A program made the translations under genes and the position numbers. This document shows positions 38,364 to 46,503 of a stretch of 64,000 nt of DNA, piece by piece; positions within the stretch are counted from its first letter, which is position 1, and each line of letters opens with the position of its first letter. Source of the DNA: Caulobacter ginsengisoli (lineage in GTDB: Bacteria; Pseudomonadota; Alphaproteobacteria; Caulobacterales; Caulobacteraceae). Below the pieces are notes generated by a model, which saw only the letters and a program-made list of their open reading frames with translations, was not told where the DNA came from and made no database searches. The stretch is from positions 124,001 to 188,000 of the forward strand of contig NZ_JAUSVS010000009.1 of the NCBI RefSeq assembly GCF_030814835.1, given 5' to 3'.

Positions 38364-40574
38364 ATGACTTTACGCAAACGCGGCCTGACGGGCCTCGCCA
38401 TCGGCATGGGCGTGTCCGCCCTGGCGCTCTACGCCGCGCCGGCCTTCGCGCAGGACACTGAGCTGCCCGAGCTGATCGTCACCGCCCAGCGGCGGTCGGA
38501 AAACCTGCAGGCCGTGCCCCTGTCGGTCACCGTCGAGCCGGCCGAAAAGCTGCAGGCCATCTTCTCCACCGGCGACGACGTGGTCTCGCTGGCCGCCCGC
38601 TCGCCGGGCCTCTACGCCGAATCCTCGAACGGCCGCGCCGCCCCGCGCTTCTATATCCGCGGCCTGGGCAATACCGACTTCGACCTGGCCGCCTCCCAGC
38701 CGGTGTCGATCGTCATGGACGACGTCGTCATGGAGAACGTCGTCCTCAAGTCCAGCCCGCTCTATGACCTGGAGCAGGTGGAAATCCTGCGCGGGCCGCA
38801 GGGCTCGCTATTCGGCCGCAACACCACCGCCGGCATCATCAAGTTCGACACCGTCAAGCCCAGCGCCGACACCAAGGGCCGGGCCACGGTCAGCTATGCC
38901 GACTTCAACACCTTCAATTTCGACGGCGGCCTGGGCGGCACGATCGTCGACGGCAAGCTCGAGGGCCGCATCTCGGTGCTCTACCAGCATCGCGACGACT
39001 GGATCAGCAACAGCTTCACCGGCCAGGACGATGTCATGGGCGGCTATGACGAAAAGGCCGCACGCGCCCAACTGCTGTGGACGCCCACGGAAGACCTGAG
39101 CCTGCTGTTCAACCTGCATACCCGCGACCTGGACGGCACCTCGGCCATCTTCCGCGGCAACATCCTGACCAAGGGCTCCAACAGCCTGAACGCCAGCTAC
39201 AAGCGCGACCGCGTCGCCTATGATGGCGGCGGCGGCAACAACCAAGCCTACAAGGGCTGGGGCGGCTCGATCAACGCGGTGGCCGATGTCGGCGACGTCA
39301 AGGTGACCCTGATCAGCGCCTATGAAGAAACCCACGGCGCCAGCCGCGGCGACATCGACGGCACCGCCGGTCCCTACACCTTCAACTTCGGCCCCGGGCC
39401 CAACGTGCCCGGCACCACCCGCTTCCCGTCCGACACCACGGACGGCCTGGCCAATCTCGATCAGTGGACGGAGGAACTGCGCTTCTCCGGTGGCTCGACC
39501 GACAGCTTCGCCTGGCAGGCCGGCGTCTATTATTTCGACGGCAGCTTCACCATCAAGACCGACCCGGGCTTCCCGCCCGGCGCCACGGTCGAGCAGACCA
39601 ACCGGGCCTGGGCCGGCTTCGCCCACGGCACCTGGGCGTTTGGCGAAAACCTGACCTTCGAGGCGGGCGCCCGCTACACCAACGACGAGAAGAAGCTGAC
39701 CGTGCTCAATCCGCTCGGCGTCTTCGCCCCGGTCAAGGTGTCGGACGGCCAGGTCAGCTGGGACCTGTCGGCCCGCTATGAGTTCACCCCCGATGTCAGC
39801 GGCTATGTCCGCGTCGCCCGCGGTTTCCGCGGCCCCTCGATCCAGGGCCGCGACATCGCCTTCGGCGCGCCGCCCAGCACCGCCGACAGCGAAACGGTGC
39901 TGAGCTGGGAAGCCGGGCTGAAGACTGAGCTGTTCGACCGCCGCGTCCGCCTGAACGGGGCGGTGTTCAGCTACAAGATCGACGACATGCAGCTGACCGC
40001 GGTCGGCGGCGTCGGCAACACCACCCAGCTGCTCAACGTCCACCAGGGCAAGGCCTATGGCTTCGAGGTCGACGGCGAATGGCTGGTGACCGAGAACCTG
40101 CTGCTGACCGGCGGCTACAGCTACAACCACACCGAAATCAACGACGCCAACCAGACGGTGGCCGGTTGCGGCAACAATCTCTGCACGGTGCTCAACACCC
40201 CGGCCGGGGGCAACACCTACTTCATCAACGGCAATCCCTTCCCGCAGGCGCCGGAATACATCGTCGACTTCACGGCCCGCTACAGCTTCCCGGTCGGTGA
40301 CGGCGGCGAGGTGTTCGCCTATACCGACTGGAACATGCAGGGCGAGACCAACCTGTTCCTCTACCGCTCCAAGGAGTTCATGACCGACGGCAACTTCGAG
40401 GGCGGCCTGAAGATCGGCTATGCCCGCACCGACGGCGCCTGGGAGGCGGCGATCTTCGTGCGCAACATCACCGACGAGGACAACATCAAGGGCGGCATCG
40501 ACTTCGACAACCTGACCGCCTTCGTCAACGATCCGCGCATCATCGGCGTGACCCTGACGGCCAAGCTTCGCTAG
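38364..40574 (+). CDS. TonB-dependent receptor
   Basis: A 736-residue outer-membrane receptor from ATG 38364. A signal peptide ends APAFAQ and is followed by a TonB-box-like ELPELIVTAQRR. The plug domain has APRFYIRGLGNTDFD and VEILRGPQGSLFGRNTTAGII. The barrel includes EAGARYTNDEKKL, YVRVARGFRGPSIQGR and AYGFEVDGEWL, and ends LTAKLR with a C-terminal aromatic-poor strand. It imports a scarce solute using TonB energy. The neighbouring amidohydrolase lipoprotein hints at an N-acyl or peptide-like ligand, which is inference. No iron-uptake genes are near. Confidence 0.95.
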   Translation: MTLRKRGLTGLAIGMGVSALALYAAPAFAQDTELPELIVTAQRRSENLQAVPLSVTVEPAEKLQAIFSTGDDVVSLAARSPGLYAESSNGRAAPRFYIRGLGNTDFDLAASQPVSIVMDDVVMENVVLKSSPLYDLEQVEILRGPQGSLFGRNTTAGIIKFDTVKPSADTKGRATVSYADFNTFNFDGGLGGTIVDGKLEGRISVLYQHRDDWISNSFTGQDDVMGGYDEKAARAQLLWTPTEDLSLLFNLHTRDLDGTSAIFRGNILTKGSNSLNASYKRDRVAYDGGGGNNQAYKGWGGSINAVADVGDVKVTLISAYEETHGASRGDIDGTAGPYTFNFGPGPNVPGTTRFPSDTTDGLANLDQWTEELRFSGGSTDSFAWQAGVYYFDGSFTIKTDPGFPPGATVEQTNRAWAGFAHGTWAFGENLTFEAGARYTNDEKKLTVLNPLGVFAPVKVSDGQVSWDLSARYEFTPDVSGYVRVARGFRGPSIQGRDIAFGAPPSTADSETVLSWEAGLKTELFDRRVRLNGAVFSYKIDDMQLTAVGGVGNTTQLLNVHQGKAYGFEVDGEWLVTENLLLTGGYSYNHTEINDANQTVAGCGNNLCTVLNTPAGGNTYFINGNPFPQAPEYIVDFTARYSFPVGDGGEVFAYTDWNMQGETNLFLYRSKEFMTDGNFEGGLKIGYARTDGAWEAAIFVRNITDEDNIKGGIDFDNLTAFVNDPRIIGVTLTAKLR

Positions 40575-40598
40575 CCGCCGTCACGGGGATTGGAGTTG

Positions 40599-40632
40599 GG
40601 GCCGTGGCGAAAGCCGCGGCCCTTCTTCGTTT
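40599..40632 (+). terminator. Intrinsic terminator after the TonB-dependent receptor
   Basis: A 10-bp stem GGGCCGTGGC/GCCGCGGCCC (one wobble pair) with a GAAA tetraloop at 40599-40622 is followed by TTCTTCGTTT. It lies 25 bases after the receptor stop and next to the convergent HAD gene. Confidence 0.75.
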
Positions 40633-41261
40633 CAGGGGATGATCTGGGTCTTCAGGGCTTCCAGCGAGGGGAAGACGAAGGCCGGTCCGGCCGCAGTGAG
40701 GGCAGCCTCATTGGCATAGCCCCAGGTGACGGCGCCGGCCGCCAGCCCGGCCTTGCGGGCCGCCTCGACATCGCGGACCTCGTCGCCGACGCAGAGCACC
40801 GCGTTCCTGGCCAGGCCCAGCCGCCTGGGCAGGGCCGCCAGCACCCGCGCCTTGCCAAACAGCGAAACGCCGCAGCCGTAGTGATCGATCAGCCCGGCTG
40901 AGGCGCCCAGCACCGCGCGCACGGTGGCCTCGCCGTTGGAGCTGACCACCGCCAGGGTCACCCCGGCGGCGCTGAGGTCGGCCAGCAGGTCCGGAACGCC
41001 CGCGAACAGGGGGATCGTGTGAGCCGCCTCGGCGCTGCGCCGCCGCATGTCGCGGGCGATGGCCGGCATGCGCCACCAGCGGACGCCGAAGGCCTTGACG
41101 ATCTCGCGGCTGGGCCGGCCGCGCAGATGGGCGATCTGGGCCGCCCCCAGCTTGCGGAAGCGGTGACGTTCGGCCAGGTCTCCCAGCTCGCCCAGGAACC
41201 AGGGCGCGCTGTCGGCCAGGGTGCCGTCGAAGTCGAAGATGACGAGTTGGTAGCGGGGCAT
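40632..41261 (-). CDS. HAD-superfamily phosphatase (Gph-like)
   Basis: A 209-residue HAD hydrolase from ATG 41261 (MPRYQLVIFDFDGTLADS). Motif I is DFDGTLADS, motif II VSSNGE, motif III Lys in FGKARVL and motif IV CVGDEVRDVEAARKAG. An alpha-helical cap covers about residues 15-85. It resembles phosphoglycolate phosphatase-type enzymes, though the substrate is uncertain. The gene is divergent from the DUF938 methyltransferase with about 50 bases between. The longer upstream frame is not supported. Confidence 0.9.
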   Translation of the reverse strand: MPRYQLVIFDFDGTLADSAPWFLGELGDLAERHRFRKLGAAQIAHLRGRPSREIVKAFGVRWWRMPAIARDMRRRSAEAAHTIPLFAGVPDLLADLSAAGVTLAVVSSNGEATVRAVLGASAGLIDHYGCGVSLFGKARVLAALPRRLGLARNAVLCVGDEVRDVEAARKAGLAAGAVTWGYANEAALTAAGPAFVFPSLEALKTQIIP

Positions 41262-41314
41262 GGGACCTGAATGCCAAGACTCGGCATGGCCCGCCAGGGT
41301 GGTTAGATGGGGCC

Positions 41315-41929
41315 ATGCCAGACGCTCCGCCCGCCGCCCGCGCCTCACCCTCGACCGCCCGCAACCGCGAGCCCATCCTGGCGGTGCTGCGCCAGCATCT
41401 GCCAGCGCGCGGCCTGGTGCTGGAGATCGCCTCGGGGGCCGGCGAGCATGCGGTGTTCAACGCCGCCGCCCTGCCGGACCTGCAATGGCAGCCGACCGAC
41501 CCGGACGACGAGGCCCTGGCCAGCATCGCCGCCTGGCGGGACCAGGCCGGCCTGCCGAACCTGCTGGCCCCGCTCAGGCTGGACGCGGCGGACCCCGACA
41601 GCTGGCCGGTTCAGGCGGCCGACGCGGTGGTCAACATCAACATGATCCACATCTCGCCCTGGGCGGCGACCCAGGGCCTGATGCGCGGCGCCGGACGGCT
41701 GCTGCCGGCGGGCGGGGTGCTGGTGACCTACGGCCCCTATCTGGAGCGCGACGTCCCGACCGCCCAGAGCAACCTCGACTTCGACCGCTCGCTGAAGAGC
41801 CGCAACCCGGCCTGGGGTCTTCGGCATCTGGACGCCGTGGCGGCGCTGGCCGCCGAACACGGTCTGACCCTGGCCGAGCGGGTGGCCATGCCGGCCAACA
41901 ACCTGTCGCTGGTGTTCCGCAAGGCCTGA
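41315..41929 (+). CDS. DUF938 SAM-dependent methyltransferase-like protein
   Basis: A 204-residue protein of the DUF938 family with a class I methyltransferase fold. It has SPSTARNREPILAVLRQHLP, the glycine-rich VLEIASGAGEHAVFNA motif, WQPTDPDDEAL for ribose contact, VVNINMIHISPW and a terminal NNLSLVFRKA. The substrate is unknown. Members are common in proteobacteria as single genes, and nothing here suggests an operon partner. Confidence 0.9.
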   Translation: MPDAPPAARASPSTARNREPILAVLRQHLPARGLVLEIASGAGEHAVFNAAALPDLQWQPTDPDDEALASIAAWRDQAGLPNLLAPLRLDAADPDSWPVQAADAVVNINMIHISPWAATQGLMRGAGRLLPAGGVLVTYGPYLERDVPTAQSNLDFDRSLKSRNPAWGLRHLDAVAALAAEHGLTLAERVAMPANNLSLVFRKA

Positions 41930-41941
41930 GGCCCTGCTGGA

Positions 41942-42484
41942 TCAGGGTCCTATCAGGTTGCCGCGAATGGCGATGATGAAGTTCAACGCCAGGAAGGGCT
42001 GGCGATTTTCGTGCGGCTGGCCGCCGCCCAGGCTGCTCGATGAGGCCGGGATCAGGGTCGCGCTGGGAGCGCCGTTGCCGTAGATGTTGACGTCCTGGGT
42101 CCCGCCGCCCTGGAGGGCCGCGATGCCGGGGGCCAGCACCTTGTTGGGCGCCGGGGTGGCGTTGGCGGCCGTGGCGGCGACCGGGACCTTGCTGGCCATC
42201 AGGGTGTGGGTATGGGCCGCCATCTCGCCGGGGGTCAGGACGTGGGATTCAGCCCCGTAGCGCCCTCCCAGGTCGATGTCGCCGCCCGCATGGACCGGGA
42301 CCCGGCTGCGGAAATCGGGAAGCGCGAAATTGACCCGGCCGTCGCCGCCGTAGGTCGTGCCCAGGATCGAAAACAGGCCCTGGTTCTGGTTGATCGGCAA
42401 GCGTTGGCCATCGCACAGCGCCCATCCAAAGGGGGGGAAGCCCCAGGAAATGATCCTGATTTCACCAAGGAAGGGTTGGGCCAT
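41942..42484 (-). CDS. Phage tail collar-domain protein (MdpB-like), copy 3
   Basis: A 180-residue protein of the tail-collar/microcystin-dependent-protein family. It begins MAQPFLGEIRIISWGFPPFGWALCDGQRLPI and continues LFSILGTTYGGDGRVNFALPDFRSRVPVHAG, the collar motif. It ends HENRQPFLALNFIIAIRGNL. It is third in a set of three related genes on the minus strand, 49 bases after the second. There are no capsid, sheath or baseplate genes in the window. The function of these orphan collar proteins in bacteria is not known. Confidence 0.9.
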   Translation of the reverse strand: MAQPFLGEIRIISWGFPPFGWALCDGQRLPINQNQGLFSILGTTYGGDGRVNFALPDFRSRVPVHAGGDIDLGGRYGAESHVLTPGEMAAHTHTLMASKVPVAATAANATPAPNKVLAPGIAALQGGGTQDVNIYGNGAPSATLIPASSSSLGGGQPHENRQPFLALNFIIAIRGNLIGP

Positions 42485-42533
42485 GGTCGGGTCCTGTGGA
42501 AAGGGCCGGCGCGCCGGACGGTCGTCTCGAAGC

Positions 42534-43088
42534 CTATTCGCGGGGCGGATAGATGCCCTGCAGGGCGATGATGAAGTTCACGCCCAGGCTGGGCATCATG
42601 TTGTTGTGCGGCGCGCTGGCCCCGGCGACGGCGGCGGCGGACGGGCTCATGGCGACATCCGCGGCGGCGGTCGAATAGTAGGCGACGACCCCGCTGTTGG
42701 AGCCGTCGTCATAGCCGCCCTTGGCCAGGTATTGATTGTCCGGCCTGGCTCCGGCGCCATTGATGTCGGCGGCGTTGTTGCTGACGTTGAACGCATGGCC
42801 ATGACGCGGCAGTTGAGCCTCCTTCAGCGCCACGGCGTTGGCCCCGGACTTGTCGCCCAGGGAGCGGGACCTCAGGCCCTGGCCCTGGCCGTGGCCGATC
42901 GGAACCGAATTCCGCAGGTCGGGAATGCCGAAGGTGGTTTCCCCGTCGCCGCCATAGGCCGCGCCAACCAGGGAAAACAGGGCGCGATACTGCTCGATCG
43001 GCAGGATCTGGCCATCGCACGCCATCCAGCCCCTGGGCGCGAAATTGCCGGAGAATATCCGGATCTCGGCGACGAACGGCGTGCTCAT
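42534..43088 (-). CDS. Phage tail collar-domain protein (MdpB-like), copy 2
   Basis: A 184-residue collar-domain protein. It begins MSTPFVAEIRIFSGNFAPRGWMACDGQILPI, then LFSLVGAAYGGDGETTFGIPDLRNSVPIGHG, and ends PHNNMMPSLGVNFIIALQGIYP. The ATG overlaps the stop of copy 1 (ATGA), so they are translationally coupled. The middle region differs strongly from its neighbours, consistent with distinct binding specificities or distinct subunits of one assembly. Confidence 0.9.
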   Translation of the reverse strand: MSTPFVAEIRIFSGNFAPRGWMACDGQILPIEQYRALFSLVGAAYGGDGETTFGIPDLRNSVPIGHGQGQGLRSRSLGDKSGANAVALKEAQLPRHGHAFNVSNNAADINGAGARPDNQYLAKGGYDDGSNSGVVAYYSTAAADVAMSPSAAAVAGASAPHNNMMPSLGVNFIIALQGIYPPRE

Positions 43089-43639
43089 GATGTCTGTTCC
43101 TCCGAGCCGTCGTCGGTCTGGCTCGGCCAGCGGCCGAACAGCGCGATGATGAAGCTGATGGTCAGGAAGGCCTGCATGTTCTCATGCGGCTCATTGGCCC
43201 CGGCGTCCTGCACGGAACTGGGGTCCAGGCTCACCGCGGGCGGGTCCGAGCCGTAGATATTGGTCCCCGCCGGTCCGGCCTGGGGGACCGCCAGCAGGGC
43301 GCCGGTCGGGACGTTCACCTGTCCCTGAGTGGTGGCCTGCTTGGGGTGGTTGTGCTGTGGGATCTGCCCGGCGGTCAGGGTGACGGTTTCGACGCCCCCC
43401 TTCTCGCCAATGGCGTAGGGCTGCAGGTTGGAACCGGCGCCCGCCCCGGCCGGCGCGCGGCCCTGCAGGTCCGGCACGGCGAAGGTATTCACCCCGTCGC
43501 CGCCGTAGATGGTGCCGATCAGTTGGAACAGGGTCTGATATTCGCCGATCGGCAACAGCCGGCCATTGCAGAAGGCCCAACCGGCCGGTGCGAAGCTGCC
43601 GCTGAACATGCGGATCTCGCCGACAAAGGGCGTGCCCAT
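43085..43639 (-). CDS. Phage tail collar-domain protein (MdpB-like), copy 1
   Basis: A 184-residue collar-domain protein, first of the trio. It begins MGTPFVGEIRMFSGSFAPAGWAFCNGRLLPI, then LFQLIGTIYGGDGVNTFAVPDLQGRAPAGAG, and ends PHENMQAFLTISFIIALFGRWP. The shared start, YGGDG box and FIIAL ending mark a common ancestor with copies 2 and 3. It is preceded by about 170 bases with a possible promoter. No signal peptide is evident. Confidence 0.9.
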   Translation of the reverse strand: MGTPFVGEIRMFSGSFAPAGWAFCNGRLLPIGEYQTLFQLIGTIYGGDGVNTFAVPDLQGRAPAGAGAGSNLQPYAIGEKGGVETVTLTAGQIPQHNHPKQATTQGQVNVPTGALLAVPQAGPAGTNIYGSDPPAVSLDPSSVQDAGANEPHENMQAFLTISFIIALFGRWPSQTDDGSEEQTS

Positions 43640-43747
43640 GGCGCATAACCTCCCGCTGCGAGGCGGGCGCCATGGACAGGCGGCTGGCGGGCGAGCGGCG
43701 CCCCAGACCCCTGTCGACGCCAGACTTGCCCACCCGCGTTTCGCATA

Positions 43748-43776
43748 ACGCTATTCTACGAACTGGCGGGTGACAA
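43748..43776 (-). promoter_or_regulatory. Possible promoter of the collar-protein trio
   Basis: On the minus strand TTGTCA (43771-43776) and TAGCGT (43748-43753) are 17 bases apart. The -35 matches consensus well and the -10 poorly. The surrounding gap 43640-43807 holds no gene. Confidence 0.3.
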
Positions 43777-43807
43777 TGGAGGTTTCGCGTTTTCGTGGAT
43801 TTGCGTG

Positions 43808-44143
43808 CTAGCCGCCCGGTATCGGCAGGACCTCCATGACCTCCACCCCCTCCCCGGGAAAGATAGTGAAATGCGGGTGGCCTTCGAACATCTTTACGGC
43901 TGCTTCGTGCGACTCGGCCTGGACCACGACATAGCCGGCGGCGTTGTTGCGGATGTCGGAGATGCCATCGCGGGAGGCCTTCTTGGTCTTGCCCAGCGGG
44001 CCGCCGCTGTCGACCACGGCGCCGGCATGCTCGGCCATCCAGGCGCCCCAGGCGGCCATGCCCTTGGCGATCATGGCCTCGTCGGGCGCCGCTCTCTGGG
44101 TGTCGGATATCGATCCGGTGTAGAGGGCTAGGAACTTCTTCAT
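43808..44143 (-). CDS. YCII-related domain protein
   Basis: A 111-residue protein with a YCII-like dimeric alpha-beta barrel. It has KFLALYTG, AWGAWMAEHAGAVVDSGGPLGKTKKAS, AAGYVVVQAESHEAAVKMFEGHPHF and GEGVEVMEVLPIPG. YCII-type proteins are small and often of unknown function, some acting as dehydrochlorinase-like enzymes. It is 32 bases downstream of the AraC-type gene, so the two are probably co-transcribed. Confidence 0.88.
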   Translation of the reverse strand: MKKFLALYTGSISDTQRAAPDEAMIAKGMAAWGAWMAEHAGAVVDSGGPLGKTKKASRDGISDIRNNAAGYVVVQAESHEAAVKMFEGHPHFTIFPGEGVEVMEVLPIPGG

Positions 44144-44175
44144 CGACGTCTCCTGTTTTGGCGCGAGATGGCCAC

Positions 44176-45180
44176 TCAGTTTTCTCTTGAACGAAACGCC
44201 TTGGGCGTCACTCCGGTCCAGCGCTTGAACGCCCGCGCGAACGCCGTCGCGTCGGAAAAGCCGGTCAGATAGGCCGCCTCCTCCACGCTGATCCGCTGGC
44301 TGCCCAGATAGTCCAGGGCCAGCCGGTGGCGCAGCTCGTCCAGCACCTGCTCGAAGGTCACGCCCTCGTCCCGCAGACGGCGAAACAGGGTCTGGCGGCT
44401 GGCGCCCAGGGCGGCGGCGACTCTGGCCATCGAGGCTGGGCCGGTGTGCAGGCCGGGCGCCAGTTGGGCCTCGACGCGGCCGCGCATGGTGTGGGCGGTC
44501 TGCAGCGCCTTGAGCCGCGCCTCGGCGTGCTCGCTGAGGACGCCGAACACATAGCGGGGGTGGGCGGCGATGGGCCAGGCCAGGGCGCCGTCCTTGAAAC
44601 GGCCGGCGTTCCAGTCCGCCTCGAACACCACCCTGGTCTGGAAGGCGCGGCTGTATTCAGCGGCGTAGGACGGGGCCTTGTGGGTGACATGCAGCTCCTG
44701 GACGAAGCTGGGGTCCAGGTAGGAACGGGACCCGCAGATCAGCAGGGCCATGGCCAGTTCGGTCAGCTCCGGGACCAGGTTGGGGTTGGGCCGGTGGTCG
44801 ACCATCCAGACCCCGTCATCGCGGGTGACCAGGCTGTAGCGGTCCTGGCCCGCGTCGTTGACCAGAGCGCCGTAGCGGCGGACCTGGGCGATGCCCTCGG
44901 CCAGGGTCGGGCTGGCCTGGACCAGCAGCCCCACCACCGACATCTGGGCCAGATTGACCGCCTCGCCGAAGTGCAGAACCAGGGCCGGATCGCCGGTCAG
45001 GTCCTGGCCGGCCCGGATCAGGGCGACGAAGCGCTCGGCCGGCACGCGGTGGTCGGGGTCTTCCAGGTCGCGGGGGTCCAGGCCCGTGCGCTGGGAGAGC
45101 GACCCGGGGTTTGCGCCCCTGGCGACGGCGAAATCGAAAAGGCCCTTGGCCAGGCCGCCGGCGATGGTGAAGGAGGGCAT
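44176..45180 (-). CDS. AraC-family transcriptional regulator
   Basis: A 334-residue regulator with an N-terminal arabinose-binding-like (OruR/ArgR-type) domain at about residues 20-200 and a C-terminal AraC helix-turn-helix pair. The first HTH is around ARVAALGASRQTLFRRLRDEG. The second carries RISVEEAAYLTGFSDATAFARAFKRWTGVTPKAFR. The YCII gene follows 32 bases downstream. Likely targets are its neighbours, including the membrane protein starting 134 bases away on the other strand. The ligand is unknown. Confidence 0.92.
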   Translation of the reverse strand: MPSFTIAGGLAKGLFDFAVARGANPGSLSQRTGLDPRDLEDPDHRVPAERFVALIRAGQDLTGDPALVLHFGEAVNLAQMSVVGLLVQASPTLAEGIAQVRRYGALVNDAGQDRYSLVTRDDGVWMVDHRPNPNLVPELTELAMALLICGSRSYLDPSFVQELHVTHKAPSYAAEYSRAFQTRVVFEADWNAGRFKDGALAWPIAAHPRYVFGVLSEHAEARLKALQTAHTMRGRVEAQLAPGLHTGPASMARVAAALGASRQTLFRRLRDEGVTFEQVLDELRHRLALDYLGSQRISVEEAAYLTGFSDATAFARAFKRWTGVTPKAFRSREN

Positions 45181-45313
45181 AGGCCTTGATTGGTTCCTGG
45201 GGTCAGGACTCTGGCCCCGGCGGTCGTTGAGGGCGGATGGGCTGCGCCATACCCTCGAAGACTACATCAGGTTCGCCGACGGCTGGAAAGGCCGGCGGCG
45301 TGGAAGGGTATTC

Positions 45314-45718
45314 ATGAACGAGGTTTCGCTGCTCCGTCTCTATGTGATGCGGGCGACCTTTCTGCTGATCGCTGTGGGCGAAGGGATGCAGATCTGGCCG
45401 CTGATCTTTCGTCACCGGCCCTGGAGCGACCCCATGCACGGGGTAGCGGTAGCCCTGCTGGCGGCGCTGACCCTGCTCTGCTGGCTGGGTGTGCGCTATC
45501 CGCTGAAGATGGCGCCGCTGATGCTGTTCGAGGGGGTCTGGAAAACCATCTGGATGCTGGCCATCGGCATTCCGGCCTGGCAGGCCGGCCCGCTGACCCC
45601 GGCCATGGCCGAGAACATGTTCGCCATCGGTCTGGGCGTCGTGCTGGTCCCGCTGATCCTGCCCTGGCCATACCTGTGGCGGAGTTACGTGACGGCTAAA
45701 GGCGACCGCTGGCGCTAA
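45314..45718 (+). CDS. Four-helix membrane protein of unknown function
   Basis: A 134-residue integral membrane protein from ATG 45314, with four hydrophobic helices and the segments FLLIAVGEGMQIWPLIF, LLCWLGVRYPLKMAPLMLFEGVWKTIWMLAIGIP and IPLILPWPYLW-like VVLVPLILPWPYLW. I do not recognise a named family. It is divergent from the AraC-type gene, so it is a plausible regulatory target. Its 3' end overlaps the convergent alpha/beta hydrolase by 23 bases. Confidence 0.8.
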   Translation: MNEVSLLRLYVMRATFLLIAVGEGMQIWPLIFRHRPWSDPMHGVAVALLAALTLLCWLGVRYPLKMAPLMLFEGVWKTIWMLAIGIPAWQAGPLTPAMAENMFAIGLGVVLVPLILPWPYLWRSYVTAKGDRWR

Positions 45719-46499
45719 GGAAATCCAGCACCGCGGCGTTGAACAGCCCCGGCCGCTGCAGCGGCGCGAAGTGGCTGGCGCCGGACAGCATCTGGAAGCT
45801 TGCGCCGGGGATGGAGGCGGCCAGGTAGCGGGCGTGTTCGGGCCTGATGAACTCGTCGTGCTCGGCCTGGACGATGCGGACGGGAACAGCGATCCGGGCC
45901 AGGTCCGCGGCGCCGTAGTTGGGCTGGGTCGCCTGCATGCGGCTGACCGCATCCACGAACGGCTTGAAGTCGTCCGGCGTGGCGGAGAGGGCGGCGTAGT
46001 CCTTGGCGTGGCGGGAAAAACAGCGGCCCAGCAGCGGGTTGCTCTCGTCCAGCTCCAGCGTCCCGCTGGGATCGACATTGCAGCCGAAGAAGAACACCCC
46101 GGCCACGCGTTCGGGCGCCTGCCGGGCCAGGGCGAGCGCTATGCAGGCCCCATCGCTCCAGCCGACCAGCGGGGCGCGGTCGATCCCCAGATGGTCCATC
46201 ACCGCGACCAGGTCGGCGGCCATCAGGTCGTAGCTGTAGGGGCGCTCGTCGCGGGTGCTGCGGCCGTGGCCCCGGCTGTCGACGACGATCACGCGGCGGC
46301 TGGCTTCGACCAGGACCGGGATCTGATGGGCGAAGTTGCCGCTGTGGCCCAGGCCCCCGTGCAGCAGGATGACCGGTGGGCCGTCGCCGTAGCTGGCGAA
46401 CCAGATGCGGGCGCCGTCGTGTTCGACATGACCCTCGGCGTCCGGTGGCGGCAGGGTCGCGCCCTGGGCGGCGAAGATCTGCAGGTCGTCGTCGCTCAC
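45696..46499 (-). CDS. Alpha/beta hydrolase
   Basis: A 267-residue alpha/beta hydrolase. It has the oxyanion segment LLHGGLGHSGN, nucleophile elbow GWSDGA, acid region IVQAEHDEF and catalytic His in LSGASHFAPLQRP. It is a generic esterase or haloalkane-type enzyme without an assignable substrate. It starts 4 bases after the permease stop, making it the last gene of the four-gene operon with the small membrane protein, Rieske oxygenase and antiporter. In such operons it would cleave an ester or amide intermediate. Confidence 0.9.
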   Translation of the reverse strand: MSDDDLQIFAAQGATLPPPDAEGHVEHDGARIWFASYGDGPPVILLHGGLGHSGNFAHQIPVLVEASRRVIVVDSRGHGRSTRDERPYSYDLMAADLVAVMDHLGIDRAPLVGWSDGACIALALARQAPERVAGVFFFGCNVDPSGTLELDESNPLLGRCFSRHAKDYAALSATPDDFKPFVDAVSRMQATQPNYGAADLARIAVPVRIVQAEHDEFIRPEHARYLAASIPGASFQMLSGASHFAPLQRPGLFNAAVLDFLSASGRL

Positions 46500-46503
46500 G
46501 GCT

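Noticed and set aside
41942..43639. Prophage remnant
   Set aside because: Only three collar-domain genes are present, with no integrase, capsid, portal, lysis or tail genes and no attachment-site repeats; flanking genes are ordinary host genes.
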